DNA from: Paenarthrobacter nitroguajacolicus
Lineage (GTDB): Bacteria > Actinomycetota > Actinomycetes > Actinomycetales > Micrococcaceae
Direction of reading: 5' to 3'
Assembly (NCBI RefSeq): GCF_007786235.1
Contig: NZ_VNFK01000022.1
Span: 1 to 64,000 of the forward strand
DNA length: 64,000 nt
Positions 52,104-61,285 of this stretch are shown in pieces. The translations under genes were made by a program, and so were the position numbers. Under the pieces are notes generated by a model, which had not been told where the DNA came from, ran no database searches, and saw nothing but the letters and a program-made list of their open reading frames with translations. Every line of letters starts with the position of its first letter. The first letter of the stretch is position 1.

Positions 52104-54404
52104 CTAGGAGCGCACCGCCATGCTCGGATCCAGCTGCTCGATGCCTTCCGGGCTCACCAGCACAACGCGTGCCGTGCAGATGTCGTAGTACAAGCCGGTG
52201 GCCTGAACCAGGCCGGAGGCAATAGCCGGCCCCGTGACGGGGTGGTCCTCGAGCTTCCGGAGTTGCAGGGCCACATTCACCATGCTCAGTTGATCCAAGC
52301 GGCTGTACCCGTGCGCCTCTGCAGCCATGGCCACCGGGTGGCCGGCCAACAGGGCAGAGTAGCTGGGCCGGGCGTGTTCCAGCCAGGTATCAAAACCGGA
52401 TCCCAAGGCAGGAGCAGCACCCTCGGCATCAGCGATGACTGCCTTCATCGCACCGCAGTTGGAGTGCCCGCAAATGACGATCGAGTCCACGGACAACGCC
52501 TTGACTGCGAAGGACAGCGCGGAGTCGATCGAAGCATCGTGATTGTCACTGCACACCACGTTGCCGATGTTCCGAAGCGTCAGGAGGTCTCCGGGTCCAC
52601 TGCTGGTGATCAGGTTCGGATTGACGCGCGAATCTACGCAGGCGACAAACAACGTGTCAGGGTTCTGACTTTCGGTGAGGTCCTGCACCAGGGGGCGGAC
52701 CTTGTCCGCGTGGCGACGATGGTACTTGTCGATGCCCAGGAGGATCGACCGCAGCGGCAGCTGACCGCCGTCGTCGTCCTTTGCTTCGGTGACCACGTCA
52801 GCAGGCTGCCACGACGTGCGGGGCGGCAGCGGGAATTCGCGCAAGTCCTGCCGCTGGGGAGTGTTGTCCTCGGCGTCCGTGAAAGCAGTGGTCCCATGTT
52901 CCTCCAGAACCACGGAGGCGCCGGTATTGCGGTGCTGCTTCTGCCAGGCCACCAACGCTTCGCGGAAGGCGTGGTCCAGGTAGTCGGCGTTGAGTTCCAC
53001 TACGACGTCCTGACCTTCGGGCACGGAATGGAGGACGCGGTTGAGCCGGGGCAGGGCGAAGAAGCTGCACGAGCCAGCGATGGTGACGCGCCACGACAGG
53101 CCCGAACCAGCGGGCGCATGAGCGTGAATCTGCGCCCTGAGCACGCGCCACAGCACGCAGAGGGCGGCGAGGGCCAGTCCGATGATGACGCCCTCCAGCA
53201 AGTTGAGGGCCACGACGCATACCAGCGTCACGGCGTAGACCAGCAGGTCGCCGGTGCGGAGGCTGGTGCGGATGTCGGCGATCTTAATGAGCTTCGCGCC
53301 GATCACCAGGAGCAACCCGGCCAGCACGGACAACGGAATCAGCTGGATCAGGCCGGCGAACAGGGCGGAGAACACCAGGACCCAGACGCCGTGCAGGATG
53401 GCGGAGGTGCGGCTTTTCGCGCCGGCTTCCACGTTGGTGGCGCTGCGGACGATCACGCCGGTCACCGGGAGTCCGCCGAGCATGCCCGAGACAACGTTCG
53501 CGGAGCCTTGGCCCACCAGCTCGCGGTTGAGGTTGGTGCGCGAACCGCCGTGCATTTTGTCGACGGCGACCGCTGACAGGAGCGATTCGATGCTTGCGAT
53601 CAGGGCCACCGTGATGACGGCCATGCCTGCGGCGCGCCAGTTGCCGTCGGGCAGGCTGGGGAGCGCAATGGCGTCGAAAATGGAGCCGCTGAAGCTGATG
53701 CGCTCAACGCTTGGGGCTACCGCTACAGATAGTGCCGTGACAGCCACGACGGCGGCAAGGGGCCCTGGAATCTTCCGCACCGCTGCGGGGAGGAACTTCC
53801 ACGTCAGAAGTATCGCGACGACGGCCAAACCCAGCAGCGCCGAGTGCAGTTCCACGTTGGTGATGGCCGCTGGAAGTGCGGTCAGGTTTTCGACGGCGGA
53901 CCCGGCAGCTTGGCCGCCAAGCAGCACGTGGGCTTGCTGCAAAATGATGGTGATACCAATGCCCGCGAGCATCGCCTTGACCACCACTGGCGACACTGCC
54001 AGCGCGGCTCGGCCAATACGGCTGACACCCATGAGTAACTGCAGGACGCCGGCACCGACCGTGATGGCGCACGTTACCGCCCAGCCGAATTCGTCAACCA
54101 GACCGGCAACGACGACGGTCAGTCCGGCCGCGGGGCCGCTCACCTGCAGTGGGGAGCCGCCTAGGCTCCCAGCGACAATGCCGCCGACGGCTGCGGCGAT
54201 GAGGCCCGCCATGACAGGAGCTCCGGACGCGGCGGCGATGCCCAGCGAAAGAGGAAGTGCGACGAGGAAGACTACGAGGGACGCGGGAAGGTCCGCGCTC
54301 AGGTTCCTGAGGAAAGAGGGTTTGGTCGCACCTTTGCCCGGGTTCTTTCCCGGCGGGCTGTGCGAGTCCGTGGGGACGGTGGCGTGTTCGTTGGGTTGCG
54401 GCAT
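52104..54404 (-). CDS. SulP-family transporter fused to a beta-carbonic anhydrase
   Basis: In this 766-residue protein, residues of about 30-470 are a SulP membrane domain: LSADLPASLVVFLVALPLSLGIAAASGAPVMAG, GSPLQVSGPAAGLTVVVAG, GGLPVTGVIVRSATNVEAGAKSRTSAILHG. A short STAS-like region follows (VVVELNADYLDHAFREAL). The last 220 or so residues are a beta-class carbonic anhydrase with zinc ligands in CVDSRVNPNL (Cys, Asp-Arg) and ICGHSNCGAMKAV (His, Cys). ATG 54404 has AAAGGAA upstream. The fusion suggests bicarbonate transport linked to CO2 hydration; direction is not determined. Confidence 0.9.
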   Translation of the reverse strand: MPQPNEHATVPTDSHSPPGKNPGKGATKPSFLRNLSADLPASLVVFLVALPLSLGIAAASGAPVMAGLIAAAVGGIVAGSLGGSPLQVSGPAAGLTVVVAGLVDEFGWAVTCAITVGAGVLQLLMGVSRIGRAALAVSPVVVKAMLAGIGITIILQQAHVLLGGQAAGSAVENLTALPAAITNVELHSALLGLAVVAILLTWKFLPAAVRKIPGPLAAVVAVTALSVAVAPSVERISFSGSIFDAIALPSLPDGNWRAAGMAVITVALIASIESLLSAVAVDKMHGGSRTNLNRELVGQGSANVVSGMLGGLPVTGVIVRSATNVEAGAKSRTSAILHGVWVLVFSALFAGLIQLIPLSVLAGLLLVIGAKLIKIADIRTSLRTGDLLVYAVTLVCVVALNLLEGVIIGLALAALCVLWRVLRAQIHAHAPAGSGLSWRVTIAGSCSFFALPRLNRVLHSVPEGQDVVVELNADYLDHAFREALVAWQKQHRNTGASVVLEEHGTTAFTDAEDNTPQRQDLREFPLPPRTSWQPADVVTEAKDDDGGQLPLRSILLGIDKYHRRHADKVRPLVQDLTESQNPDTLFVACVDSRVNPNLITSSGPGDLLTLRNIGNVVCSDNHDASIDSALSFAVKALSVDSIVICGHSNCGAMKAVIADAEGAAPALGSGFDTWLEHARPSYSALLAGHPVAMAAEAHGYSRLDQLSMVNVALQLRKLEDHPVTGPAIASGLVQATGLYYDICTARVVLVSPEGIEQLDPSMAVRS

Positions 54405-54450
54405 GGGGTTCCTTTGGCTCGGGAGTGCTGACCCATCCAAGCTACGGAAC

Positions 54451-54491
54451 TTGTCACCGTTAATGACAACTAGATGTGACAAGCATGACAA
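54451..54491. promoter_or_regulatory. TGACAA repeat cluster upstream of the SulP-carbonic anhydrase gene
   Basis: TTGTCA (54451-54456) and TGACAA (54464-54469) form an inverted repeat with a 7-nt centre. Two further TGACAA copies follow at 54477-54482 and 54486-54491. The cluster lies 47 nt upstream of the start and is a likely regulator site. Confidence 0.5.
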
Positions 54492-54680
54492 AAGCTGTGA
54501 AGTAGGTGCGTCACGTGAGGACAAAGGGGAACTTTCGCGGGGGTGGGGATCGTTGGGGCAACCCAGGGCATTGCTCGTTCCCGTCGCACTTTCGTCCGAT
54601 GCCAGGCATCGGCCCCTGGACGTATAAACTTCGCAGGTTGACGCGATGGTCGCGTTTGAATTTTCGAGGGGTTTGGGCCT

Positions 54681-56828
54681 TTGGCTGCTCTGGGTATTTC
54701 TGCTTTTCCTGCTGAAGGTGCATCGCGCCGAGTCTTGGGCTTGCTGACGGCGACTCTCGCCATGACTGGCCTCCTGATAGGCGTCACTCCTGCCGCCGAG
54801 GCGGACGTCCTCTCCGACCGCGTGCAGGTTGGCCAAAGGGTATTCGCGTTGGCCGTTAACGAAACAACCAATAAGGCCTTTGCCAGCAATGACGCGGCCA
54901 ACACAGTCACCATCATTGATCCGGCAACCAGGTCCCAGAAGACGGTTCCAGTGGGGACCGAACCCCGCGAACTGGTGGTGAACGAGGCGACCAACAAGAT
55001 CTACGTCCAGAATTACGGCGAAACCTCGGTGTCGGTCATCGATGGCACCTCCGGAACCAGCACGAAGATCCAACTCTCGGACTCGGCCGGCAAACCCGCA
55101 GTGAATGAAACGACCAACAAGATCTACGTTCCACACAGCAGCGGTATCACTGTGATCGACGGTGCCACAAAGACCACCAAAAAAGTTCAGGCGGGCCCAG
55201 CATTCCAACTGGCCGTGAACGAAAAAACCAACACCGTCTATGCCATCGGCGACGGCGGAAACGTGACCGTGCTGAACGGATCGACAAACGCGATGACGAA
55301 GGTCACCGCGTGCACTTCGGCCTACGCAATAGCGGTCAACGACGTCACCAACAAGGCGTATGTTGCTTGCCGCTACGAGCAGTCCATCGTCGTCATTGAC
55401 GGTGCCACGCAAAAGACCACGGTAGTACCGACCGGCACCGACACCCATCCCCAGGAACTGGCAGTCAACCGAGCAACCAACAAGGTCTACGCCCTCAACT
55501 TCGCGGATTCGAGCTTGACCGTGCTCGACGGGAACACCCATTCAATGGCCACGGTTCCCACGGGGTCTTATGCCCTGTCCCTCACCCTGAATGAGACCAG
55601 CAACAAGGTCTACGTCTCCGATCAGTACCAAGGGCGGGTCCGGGTGTTCGACGGCGCGACCAATTCCGTCTCCTTTGTGCCGGGTTTCAGCATTCCCGGC
55701 CGTATGGCCGTGAATACGAAAACAAACACGGTCTTCGTCCCAGACCTGTATCGCTCCAACAACCAGGACACCAGCGACGTGGTGATCATTGATGGCAGAA
55801 ATATTCCTCCTGTCATCACGTCCGGCGCACCTCCGGAATCGGGCAGGGTTGGTGCCCAGTACAGCTTCGCTTTTACTGCGAAGGGCTCCTACGGCATCTC
55901 CTTCAAGGTTGCCTCCGGCTCACTTCCACCCGGCTTGACCCTTGAAGGCGCTTCACTCGCCGGAGTTCCCACCAAGGCCGGCACGTACACCTTCAGCATT
56001 TCCGCAACCAACGGGTTCAGTCCCGATGCCGTAAGTTCAACGTTCACTATCACCGTCACGCCCGATGACATCCGGCACGATTTCAATGGCGACAAAAGGA
56101 CCGATGTCCTGGCACGTAGCAGCAACGGTGATCTATGGCTCTACCCAGGCAATGGCAGCGGAGGGTGGCTGTCGCCGTCAAAGGTGGGCCAGGGGTGGAA
56201 TGCCATGACGGCCCTCATCACCCCCGGTGACTTCAATGGTGACGGCAAGGCGGACCTGCTGGCCCGCGACGCCAACGGGGTGATGTGGTTGTATCCGGGC
56301 AACGGCAAGGGTGGCTGGCTGGTTCGCACCCAAGTGGGGCAAGGATGGAATGGCATGACGGCCATTGCTGGAATCGGAGACTATCTCCTGGATGGAAAGC
56401 CTGACATCGCAGCCCGGGACGGCTCTGGGAACCTGTGGCTCTACCGGGGCAATGGCGTGGGTGGCTGGCTGGAAGGCAGACCCTACGAAATCGGCAGCGG
56501 CCTGAATGGCATGACCTTCATCTCGGGCCCGGGCGACCTCAATAAAGACGGCCTTGAGGACCTGCTGGCCCGTGACAGCAAGGGCACGCTGTGGAGTTTC
56601 ATGGGTGAGCCGCGAACTTCCTTTGGCTGGGGCAACCAAGTTGGCTGGGGTTGGAACGCCATGACAGCTATCGCCACTCCCGGTGACTTCAACGGCGATG
56701 GCAACGTGGACCTCCTGGCCCGCGACTCCGCCGGCACCCTCTGGCTCTACCCCGGTAACGGCAAGCAGGGCTGGCTTCCCCGGGTCCAAGCCGGTTCCGG
56801 CTGGAACGTCATGAACGCGATCATTTAG
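54681..56828 (+). CDS. Secreted YVTN beta-propeller protein with Ig-like and FG-GAP repeats
   Basis: This 715-residue exported protein starts at TTG 54681, with a signal peptide RRVLGLLTATLAMTGLLIGV ending near AEA. Residues of about 50-370 form repeats of the type LAVNETTNKAFASNDAANTVTIID, each about 43 residues, as in YVTN/NHL propellers. An Ig-like module follows (SGSLPPGLTLEGASLAGVPTKAGTYTFSI, about 385-460). Five FG-GAP/VCBS-type units follow (DFNGDGKADLLARDANGVMWLYPGNG, with D-x-D/N-x-D-G calcium loops). It probably acts at the cell surface or in the medium; the ligand is unknown. Confidence 0.83.
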   Translation: MAALGISAFPAEGASRRVLGLLTATLAMTGLLIGVTPAAEADVLSDRVQVGQRVFALAVNETTNKAFASNDAANTVTIIDPATRSQKTVPVGTEPRELVVNEATNKIYVQNYGETSVSVIDGTSGTSTKIQLSDSAGKPAVNETTNKIYVPHSSGITVIDGATKTTKKVQAGPAFQLAVNEKTNTVYAIGDGGNVTVLNGSTNAMTKVTACTSAYAIAVNDVTNKAYVACRYEQSIVVIDGATQKTTVVPTGTDTHPQELAVNRATNKVYALNFADSSLTVLDGNTHSMATVPTGSYALSLTLNETSNKVYVSDQYQGRVRVFDGATNSVSFVPGFSIPGRMAVNTKTNTVFVPDLYRSNNQDTSDVVIIDGRNIPPVITSGAPPESGRVGAQYSFAFTAKGSYGISFKVASGSLPPGLTLEGASLAGVPTKAGTYTFSISATNGFSPDAVSSTFTITVTPDDIRHDFNGDKRTDVLARSSNGDLWLYPGNGSGGWLSPSKVGQGWNAMTALITPGDFNGDGKADLLARDANGVMWLYPGNGKGGWLVRTQVGQGWNGMTAIAGIGDYLLDGKPDIAARDGSGNLWLYRGNGVGGWLEGRPYEIGSGLNGMTFISGPGDLNKDGLEDLLARDSKGTLWSFMGEPRTSFGWGNQVGWGWNAMTAIATPGDFNGDGNVDLLARDSAGTLWLYPGNGKQGWLPRVQAGSGWNVMNAII

Positions 56829-56858
56829 CGGCCAAGGCCTCCCCCAACAAAATATTCA

Positions 56859-56893
56859 AGAACGACGGCGGCAACCACCCGCCGTCGTTCTTT
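56859..56893 (+). terminator. Terminator after the propeller gene
   Basis: A perfect 14-bp stem AAGAACGACGGCGG (56859-56872) pairs with 56880-56893 and is followed by TTTG. It starts 30 nt after the stop. Confidence 0.8.
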
Positions 56894-56941
56894 TGCCCTC
56901 CGCACACATAACCTAAGGCTCCTTAGAATAGGCTTGGCTCC

Positions 56942-58018
56942 ATGAGCGACACCGAAGCCCAGCCCGTCCGCATCAGTTCCGAGCCGGTTCAACTACAAGC
57001 CCTGGAACCGATGCTGGAAAAAGTGCGAGCCGCTGTGGGCGACGTCCCTGCACTGCTGGCCATCGCCAAGGAAATCGGGCTGACGGCACCGAAGCCCGGC
57101 GAGGGCAACACCGCCAAGCTATGGGAGCTCCTGGCATCCGTCGCAGCCGTGGACGTGGCAGCCGGTCGGGTCCTGGAACCTCACCTCGATGCCGTAGCCA
57201 TCCTCGCCCAAGCAGACGATGCCCAAGCAGCCGTACCCGCTACACCGGAAGGCGCCTGGGGAGTGTTCGCTGCCGAAGGCCCCGGACTCAAGCTCGAGGC
57301 AAAGCGCGATCACGCCGGGTCCTACGTCCTCAACGGATCCAAACCGTGGTGCTCGCTCGCTTCCCAACTGGACGGCGCCGTGATCACCGCCTACACCGGA
57401 GACAACAGCCGGGCAGCCTTCGCCGTGCACCTCAAAGACGCCGGAGTGTCCTGCGAGACTCCCGAGTGGACCAGCCGCGGACTGCGGGAAATCCCCAGCG
57501 GCACGGTCCACTTCGACCAAGTTCCCGCAACACCGGTGGGCGACGAGGGCTGGTACTTCAAACGGCCCGGCTTCGCTTGGGGAGGCATGGGCGTGGCCGC
57601 GTGCTGGCTCGGCGGAGCGGTGGCCGTGGCCCGGGACTTCAGAACCGCGCTGGCCAAAGCCGCGGACAACGGTCGGGAACCCGATCAGATCGCCCTCGCT
57701 TCCTTGGGTGAGGCGGACAGGATCATCACGTCCGTCACCGGGTATCTTGCCCAGGCTGCAGAGCGGATCGACGCCGGCTTCACCACGGACAGCCCCGGCG
57801 CCTGGAGCGAAGCCCTGCGCGTCCGCGGAACTGTTGCCGCCGCCGTCGAACGTGTTCAAACAGTGGTGTCCCAGAACCTCGGTCCCGGCCCGCTGGCCTT
57901 CAACGGGACGTACGGAAAACGCATGGCCGATCTCTCGCTGTACATCCGCCAGCATCACGCCATGCGGGACGATGCGCAACTGGGCGCCCTGACCTTGAAG
58001 GGGGACGCCGGATGGTGA
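56942..58018 (+). CDS. Acyl-CoA dehydrogenase-like flavoprotein
   Basis: This 358-residue protein resembles acyl-CoA dehydrogenases: WGVFAAEGPGLKLEAKRDHAGSYVLNGSKPWCSLASQLDGAVITAY (middle beta domain), then FAWGGMGVAACWLGGAVAVARDF and a C-terminal helical bundle ending MADLSLYIRQHHA. The usual catalytic Glu is not obvious and the N-terminal helical domain is short, so it may be a non-canonical member. Its 3' end overlaps the PIG-L/methyltransferase gene by 7 nt, which makes it the first gene of a three-gene operon. Confidence 0.78.
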   Translation: MSDTEAQPVRISSEPVQLQALEPMLEKVRAAVGDVPALLAIAKEIGLTAPKPGEGNTAKLWELLASVAAVDVAAGRVLEPHLDAVAILAQADDAQAAVPATPEGAWGVFAAEGPGLKLEAKRDHAGSYVLNGSKPWCSLASQLDGAVITAYTGDNSRAAFAVHLKDAGVSCETPEWTSRGLREIPSGTVHFDQVPATPVGDEGWYFKRPGFAWGGMGVAACWLGGAVAVARDFRTALAKAADNGREPDQIALASLGEADRIITSVTGYLAQAAERIDAGFTTDSPGAWSEALRVRGTVAAAVERVQTVVSQNLGPGPLAFNGTYGKRMADLSLYIRQHHAMRDDAQLGALTLKGDAGW

Positions 58019-59370
58019 CGTTCTCGCACGCAGACACTGGGACGTCGGAGGCGGCATGGGCGGCCAGTGGTGTCGCCGCCCTACCGGAATTGCCGCTCGA
58101 CGCGGGTGAACTCGCGGCCATGACCTTCGTGGTTCTCGCCGCACATCCGGACGACGAAACGCTGGGTGCCGGCGGCCTCCTGGCCAAGCTCCGCTCCGCC
58201 GGGGCAACGGTGACCATCCTGCTCTGCACGGCAGGCGAGGCCTCGCACCCGGACTCCCAAACCACGACGCCGGAACAGCTTGCCGCTGTGAGGCTCGCTG
58301 AATTCGACACGGCTGTGTCCGGGCTGGCTCCCAGCGCGACGTGGCGGTTCTTGGAATTGCGCGATGGGCAGCTGGCGGCCAATGCGGATCGAATCGCCGA
58401 GGCGGTGCGCGAGGCCGTCACCGGGCAACCGGCGGAAAACGTGGTGGTCGTAGCGCCGTACCGCTCCGACGGGCACACTGACCACGACACCCTTGGAACG
58501 GTCGCCGGGGACGTTGCCGCAGCCGGAGGCCATGGCTTGCTGGAGTACCCCATTTGGTACTGGCTGTGGGCAGAACCCCAGGACGCCACGTGGAAGTCAT
58601 GGGTTCGCGTCCCGCTCACACCGGCGGATCAACGCGCCAAGGCCGACGCCATGCGGGCCCATGCCTCCCAAATAGAACCTCTATCCGAGCAACCGGGCGA
58701 TGAGACGCTGCTGTCACAGACTTTCCTGGAGCACTTTACCCGCCCCTTCGAAACTTTCGCGTGGCACCCGTCCAAGGCTGGAAGCAACAGCGCAGCGGAC
58801 GCAGAGCGCATCTTTGACGAAGTTCATTCGCGGGAAGACGACCCGTGGAACTACACCAGCAGCTGGTACGAACGGCGGAAGCGTGCGTTGACGTTGGCGG
58901 CCCTGCCGGAGGAATCGTATGAATCCGGACTTGAACTGGGGTGTTCCATCGGCACACTCAGCGAGGAGCTCGCCCAGCGTTGCCGGCAGTTCATTGGAGT
59001 GGACGCCAGCGGCGCAGCCGTGACCCAGGCAGCAGAGCGGCTGGCACGGTTCCCGGCTGCGGAAGCCCGCCATCTCACCATGCCGCATGAATGGCCCGAG
59101 GGAAGCTTCGATCTGGTGGTGCTGTCCGAGACGGGCTACTACCTGTCCGCGGAGGAACTCAGCGAGCTCCTGGCCCGGATTCAAGCCGCAACCCGGCCAG
59201 GCGGGACACTGCTGCTGTGCCACTGGCGGCACCCCATCTCCGGCTGGCAACTGGATGCTGAAGCGGTGCATTCCATGGCGCGCAGCCAACTCGCTTGGCC
59301 CACGCAGGGGCTCTACCGGGAAAAGGACTTCGTCCTGGAGGTCCTGCTGGCCCCGCATGAGGCGCCATGA
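58012..59370 (+). CDS. PIG-L deacetylase fused to a NodS-like SAM methyltransferase
   Basis: Residues of about 35-235 of this 452-residue protein are a PIG-L/LmbE zinc deacetylase: VVLAAHPDDETLGAGGLLAKL (A-H-P-D-D-E), GHTDHDTLGTVAGD (second His pair). Residues of about 270-450 are a class I methyltransferase: EDDPWNYTSSWYERRKRALTLAAL, LELGCSIGTLSEELAQRC (motif I), DLVVLSETGYYLS and PGGTLLLCHWRHP. The DPWNYTSSWYE start is typical of NodS-type N-methyltransferases that act on deacetylated amino sugars. The start overlaps the dehydrogenase stop and the end overlaps the GT2 start (ATGA). Confidence 0.87.
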   Translation: MVTFSHADTGTSEAAWAASGVAALPELPLDAGELAAMTFVVLAAHPDDETLGAGGLLAKLRSAGATVTILLCTAGEASHPDSQTTTPEQLAAVRLAEFDTAVSGLAPSATWRFLELRDGQLAANADRIAEAVREAVTGQPAENVVVVAPYRSDGHTDHDTLGTVAGDVAAAGGHGLLEYPIWYWLWAEPQDATWKSWVRVPLTPADQRAKADAMRAHASQIEPLSEQPGDETLLSQTFLEHFTRPFETFAWHPSKAGSNSAADAERIFDEVHSREDDPWNYTSSWYERRKRALTLAALPEESYESGLELGCSIGTLSEELAQRCRQFIGVDASGAAVTQAAERLARFPAAEARHLTMPHEWPEGSFDLVVLSETGYYLSAEELSELLARIQAATRPGGTLLLCHWRHPISGWQLDAEAVHSMARSQLAWPTQGLYREKDFVLEVLLAPHEAP

Positions 59371-60110
59371 CCAGGCCAGCACCACAGGACATCAGGAGCG
59401 TAGTGGTGGTGATGCCCGCCCACAACGAGGACCGGCACATCGGCCCGGCACTAGCTGCGTTGAAGACCGCCGCCAATGCCCTGCAGCGGGAGCACCCAGG
59501 AATCACGGCTTCAATCACCGTGGCCCTGGACAGCTGCACGGACCGCTCAGCTGACATCACAGCTATGCACGCCTCTGGGGACCCCCGTTTCGGCGCCGTT
59601 AGCGTGAACCTCCGGAGTACCGGAGCCAGCCGCGACTCCGGCATTCGGGCCGCCTTGGATCGCATGCCCGCGGACGGGACCGCGAATACCTGGTTGGCGA
59701 CTACCGACGCCGACTCCATTGTTCCGGAGCACTGGCTGGTGCGGCAGGTGGAACTGGCCAACGCGGGAGCGGACGCCATCCTGGGCTCCGTGGAGCCAGA
59801 CCCAAACGACGTGGATCCGACAGTACTGGGCCGCTGGCTGGAACTGCACCCGTTCCGCGAGGACCATCCCCACATTTACGGGGCCAACTTCGGCGTCCGG
59901 GCCTCTGCCTACGTAGCCGCAGGCGGCTTTCCCACCTTGAGGGCCCACGAAGACCGGATCCTTGTTGACCGGCTCCGCCGGCACGGGTTCGCCGTCACCG
60001 CAACGGACACCACCCGGGTGGTGACGTCCGGCAGGATGCAGGCCCGGGCACCGGAGGGGTTCGCGGCCTACCTTCGAACCCTCGGCGCCGGACTTCCCGC
60101 TGCAGGTTAG
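59367..60110 (+). CDS. GT2 family glycosyltransferase
   Basis: This 247-residue protein has the GT2/GT-A core: VVVVMPAHNEDRHIGPALAAL, ITVALDSCTDRSADI, ATTDADSIVPEHWL (D-x-D) and GANFGVRASAYVAAGGFP, HEDRILVDRL. It is short, with no membrane segments. It follows the PIG-L/NodS fusion with an ATGA overlap and ends overlapping the convergent adk stop (TAG 60108-60110 against TAA 60107-60109). Together the operon could make and modify an N-acylated or N-methylated glycoconjugate. Confidence 0.85.
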   Translation: MTRPAPQDIRSVVVVMPAHNEDRHIGPALAALKTAANALQREHPGITASITVALDSCTDRSADITAMHASGDPRFGAVSVNLRSTGASRDSGIRAALDRMPADGTANTWLATTDADSIVPEHWLVRQVELANAGADAILGSVEPDPNDVDPTVLGRWLELHPFREDHPHIYGANFGVRASAYVAAGGFPTLRAHEDRILVDRLRRHGFAVTATDTTRVVTSGRMQARAPEGFAAYLRTLGAGLPAAG

Positions 60111-60685
60111 GCGGCCAAGGATTTTTCAACGGCGGCAATGGCGGCGGCTGTGATGGTTTCGCGCTCGCCGGATCCGTCCACGGTCACCAGGATCCCGCGC
60201 TGCGAGTAGGCCGTCACCACTGGCTGCGTCTCGTCCCGGTACAGCTCCAGGCGGCGTTGAATCACGGTCTCGGTATCATCGCTCCTGCCCTGTTCCTGGG
60301 CCCTGCGGAGCATGCGTGCAACCAGCTCGTCATCGGAGGCAGTCAACGCGAGCACGGCTTCCAGGGGCTTACCCCGGGCGGCCAGCATTTCGTCCAGCGC
60401 GCCGATCTGGATCACCGTTCGGGGATAGCCATCCAACAGGAAACCGTCGGCGGCATCGGCTTCCTCCATGCGCTGCTTGAGCATGTCCGTGGTGACGTGG
60501 TCCGGCACGAACTCGCCCCGATCCATGTACTCCCCGGCTTCCAAGCCGAGCTCAGTCTTGTCCCGAACGTGGGCGCGGAACAGATCTCCCGTGGAGATGG
60601 CAGGAATGCCGAAATGCCTCGCGATGTGCTCGGCCTGCGTGCCCTTGCCGGAACCCGGAGGTCCCATGATGATCAATCGCGCCAT
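60107..60685 (-). CDS. adk: Adenylate kinase
   Basis: This 192-residue protein has the P-loop LIIMGPPGSGKGTQAEHIA, the AMP-binding segment STGDLFRAHV, LDGYPRTVIQI and the short-LID segment EQGRSDDTETVIQRRLELY (no zinc-finger cysteines). It interconverts AMP, ADP and ATP. It is monocistronic and away from any secY operon, so it might be a second copy; that cannot be judged from the window. A hairpin precedes it that ends the upstream SRPBCC transcript. Confidence 0.92.
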   Translation of the reverse strand: MARLIIMGPPGSGKGTQAEHIARHFGIPAISTGDLFRAHVRDKTELGLEAGEYMDRGEFVPDHVTTDMLKQRMEEADAADGFLLDGYPRTVIQIGALDEMLAARGKPLEAVLALTASDDELVARMLRRAQEQGRSDDTETVIQRRLELYRDETQPVVTAYSQRGILVTVDGSGERETITAAAIAAVEKSLAA

Positions 60686-60728
60686 GACACTGGTCCGTTT
60701 CGAGAGGCGGCCGGGACTTAAACCATAC

Positions 60729-60763
60729 GCCGACGACGGCGGGAGGCACCCGCCGTCGTCGGC
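60729..60763. terminator. Terminator between the SRPBCC and adk genes
   Basis: A perfect 15-bp stem (60729-60743 against 60749-60763) with a 5-nt loop is followed on the + strand by TTCTTTTT. It most likely ends the SRPBCC gene on the minus strand. Confidence 0.75.
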
Positions 60764-60787
60764 TTCTTTTTGCTGTGGTTCCTGTCG

Positions 60788-61285
60788 TCAGGCGTTGGCC
60801 GGCTCGGCAAGGAGGGAATCGATCTGGCCGATGGCTTCCTGCAGCCCCTCTTCCATGCCCATCTCGGCCATCTTCTGCATCTGTTCTTCTGACTCGAAAG
60901 TGGAAGTGAGGGTCATTCGCGTGCGGTCGCCAACGGGTTCAAGCCTGACGGTGGCGTGCGTGACACCCAGTTCGTCCACAGGGGCGCCTTGTTCGTCGGC
61001 AAATCCGTCGTCGAATTCGAGGTGGTCCGGGGCGTTGATGGTGGTGAACTGCCACCACCCGCGGGCTTTGGTGCCATCCGGGCCGGTCATGTAGTACGCG
61101 GCCTTTCCGCCGGCGGTGAACTCGTGGGTCTCAAAGGTTGCGGGCCAGGTTGGTGGGCCCCACCACCGTTCAAGCTGCCGCGGGTCCTCCCAGATTCTCC
61201 AGACGCGCTTCACATCGGCATCGAACTCGGCGACAACGGTGAGGCTCAGGGCCTCAACATCCTTGTCCACGCTGACAACAGTCAT
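60788..61285 (-). CDS. SRPBCC (AHSA1-like) domain protein
   Basis: This 165-residue protein matches the START-like/AHSA1 fold: LTVVAEFDADVKRVWRIWEDPRQLERWWGPPTWPATFETHEFTAGG, YYMTGPDGTKARGWWQFTTINAPDHLEFDDGFADE and TRMTLTSTFESEEQMQKMAEMGMEEGLQEAIGQIDSLL. These proteins bind hydrophobic ligands, and the actinobacterial type is usually paired with an ArsR regulator. The 4-nt overlap with the upstream ArsR gene fits that pairing. Confidence 0.88.
   Translation of the reverse strand: MTVVSVDKDVEALSLTVVAEFDADVKRVWRIWEDPRQLERWWGPPTWPATFETHEFTAGGKAAYYMTGPDGTKARGWWQFTTINAPDHLEFDDGFADEQGAPVDELGVTHATVRLEPVGDRTRMTLTSTFESEEQMQKMAEMGMEEGLQEAIGQIDSLLAEPANA

Noticed and set aside
54405..55541. N-terminal extension of the SulP-carbonic anhydrase frame to 1145 residues
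   Set aside because: The extension is opposite the propeller gene and the intergenic region. ATG 54404 has a good ribosome site and begins a normal SulP N-terminus.
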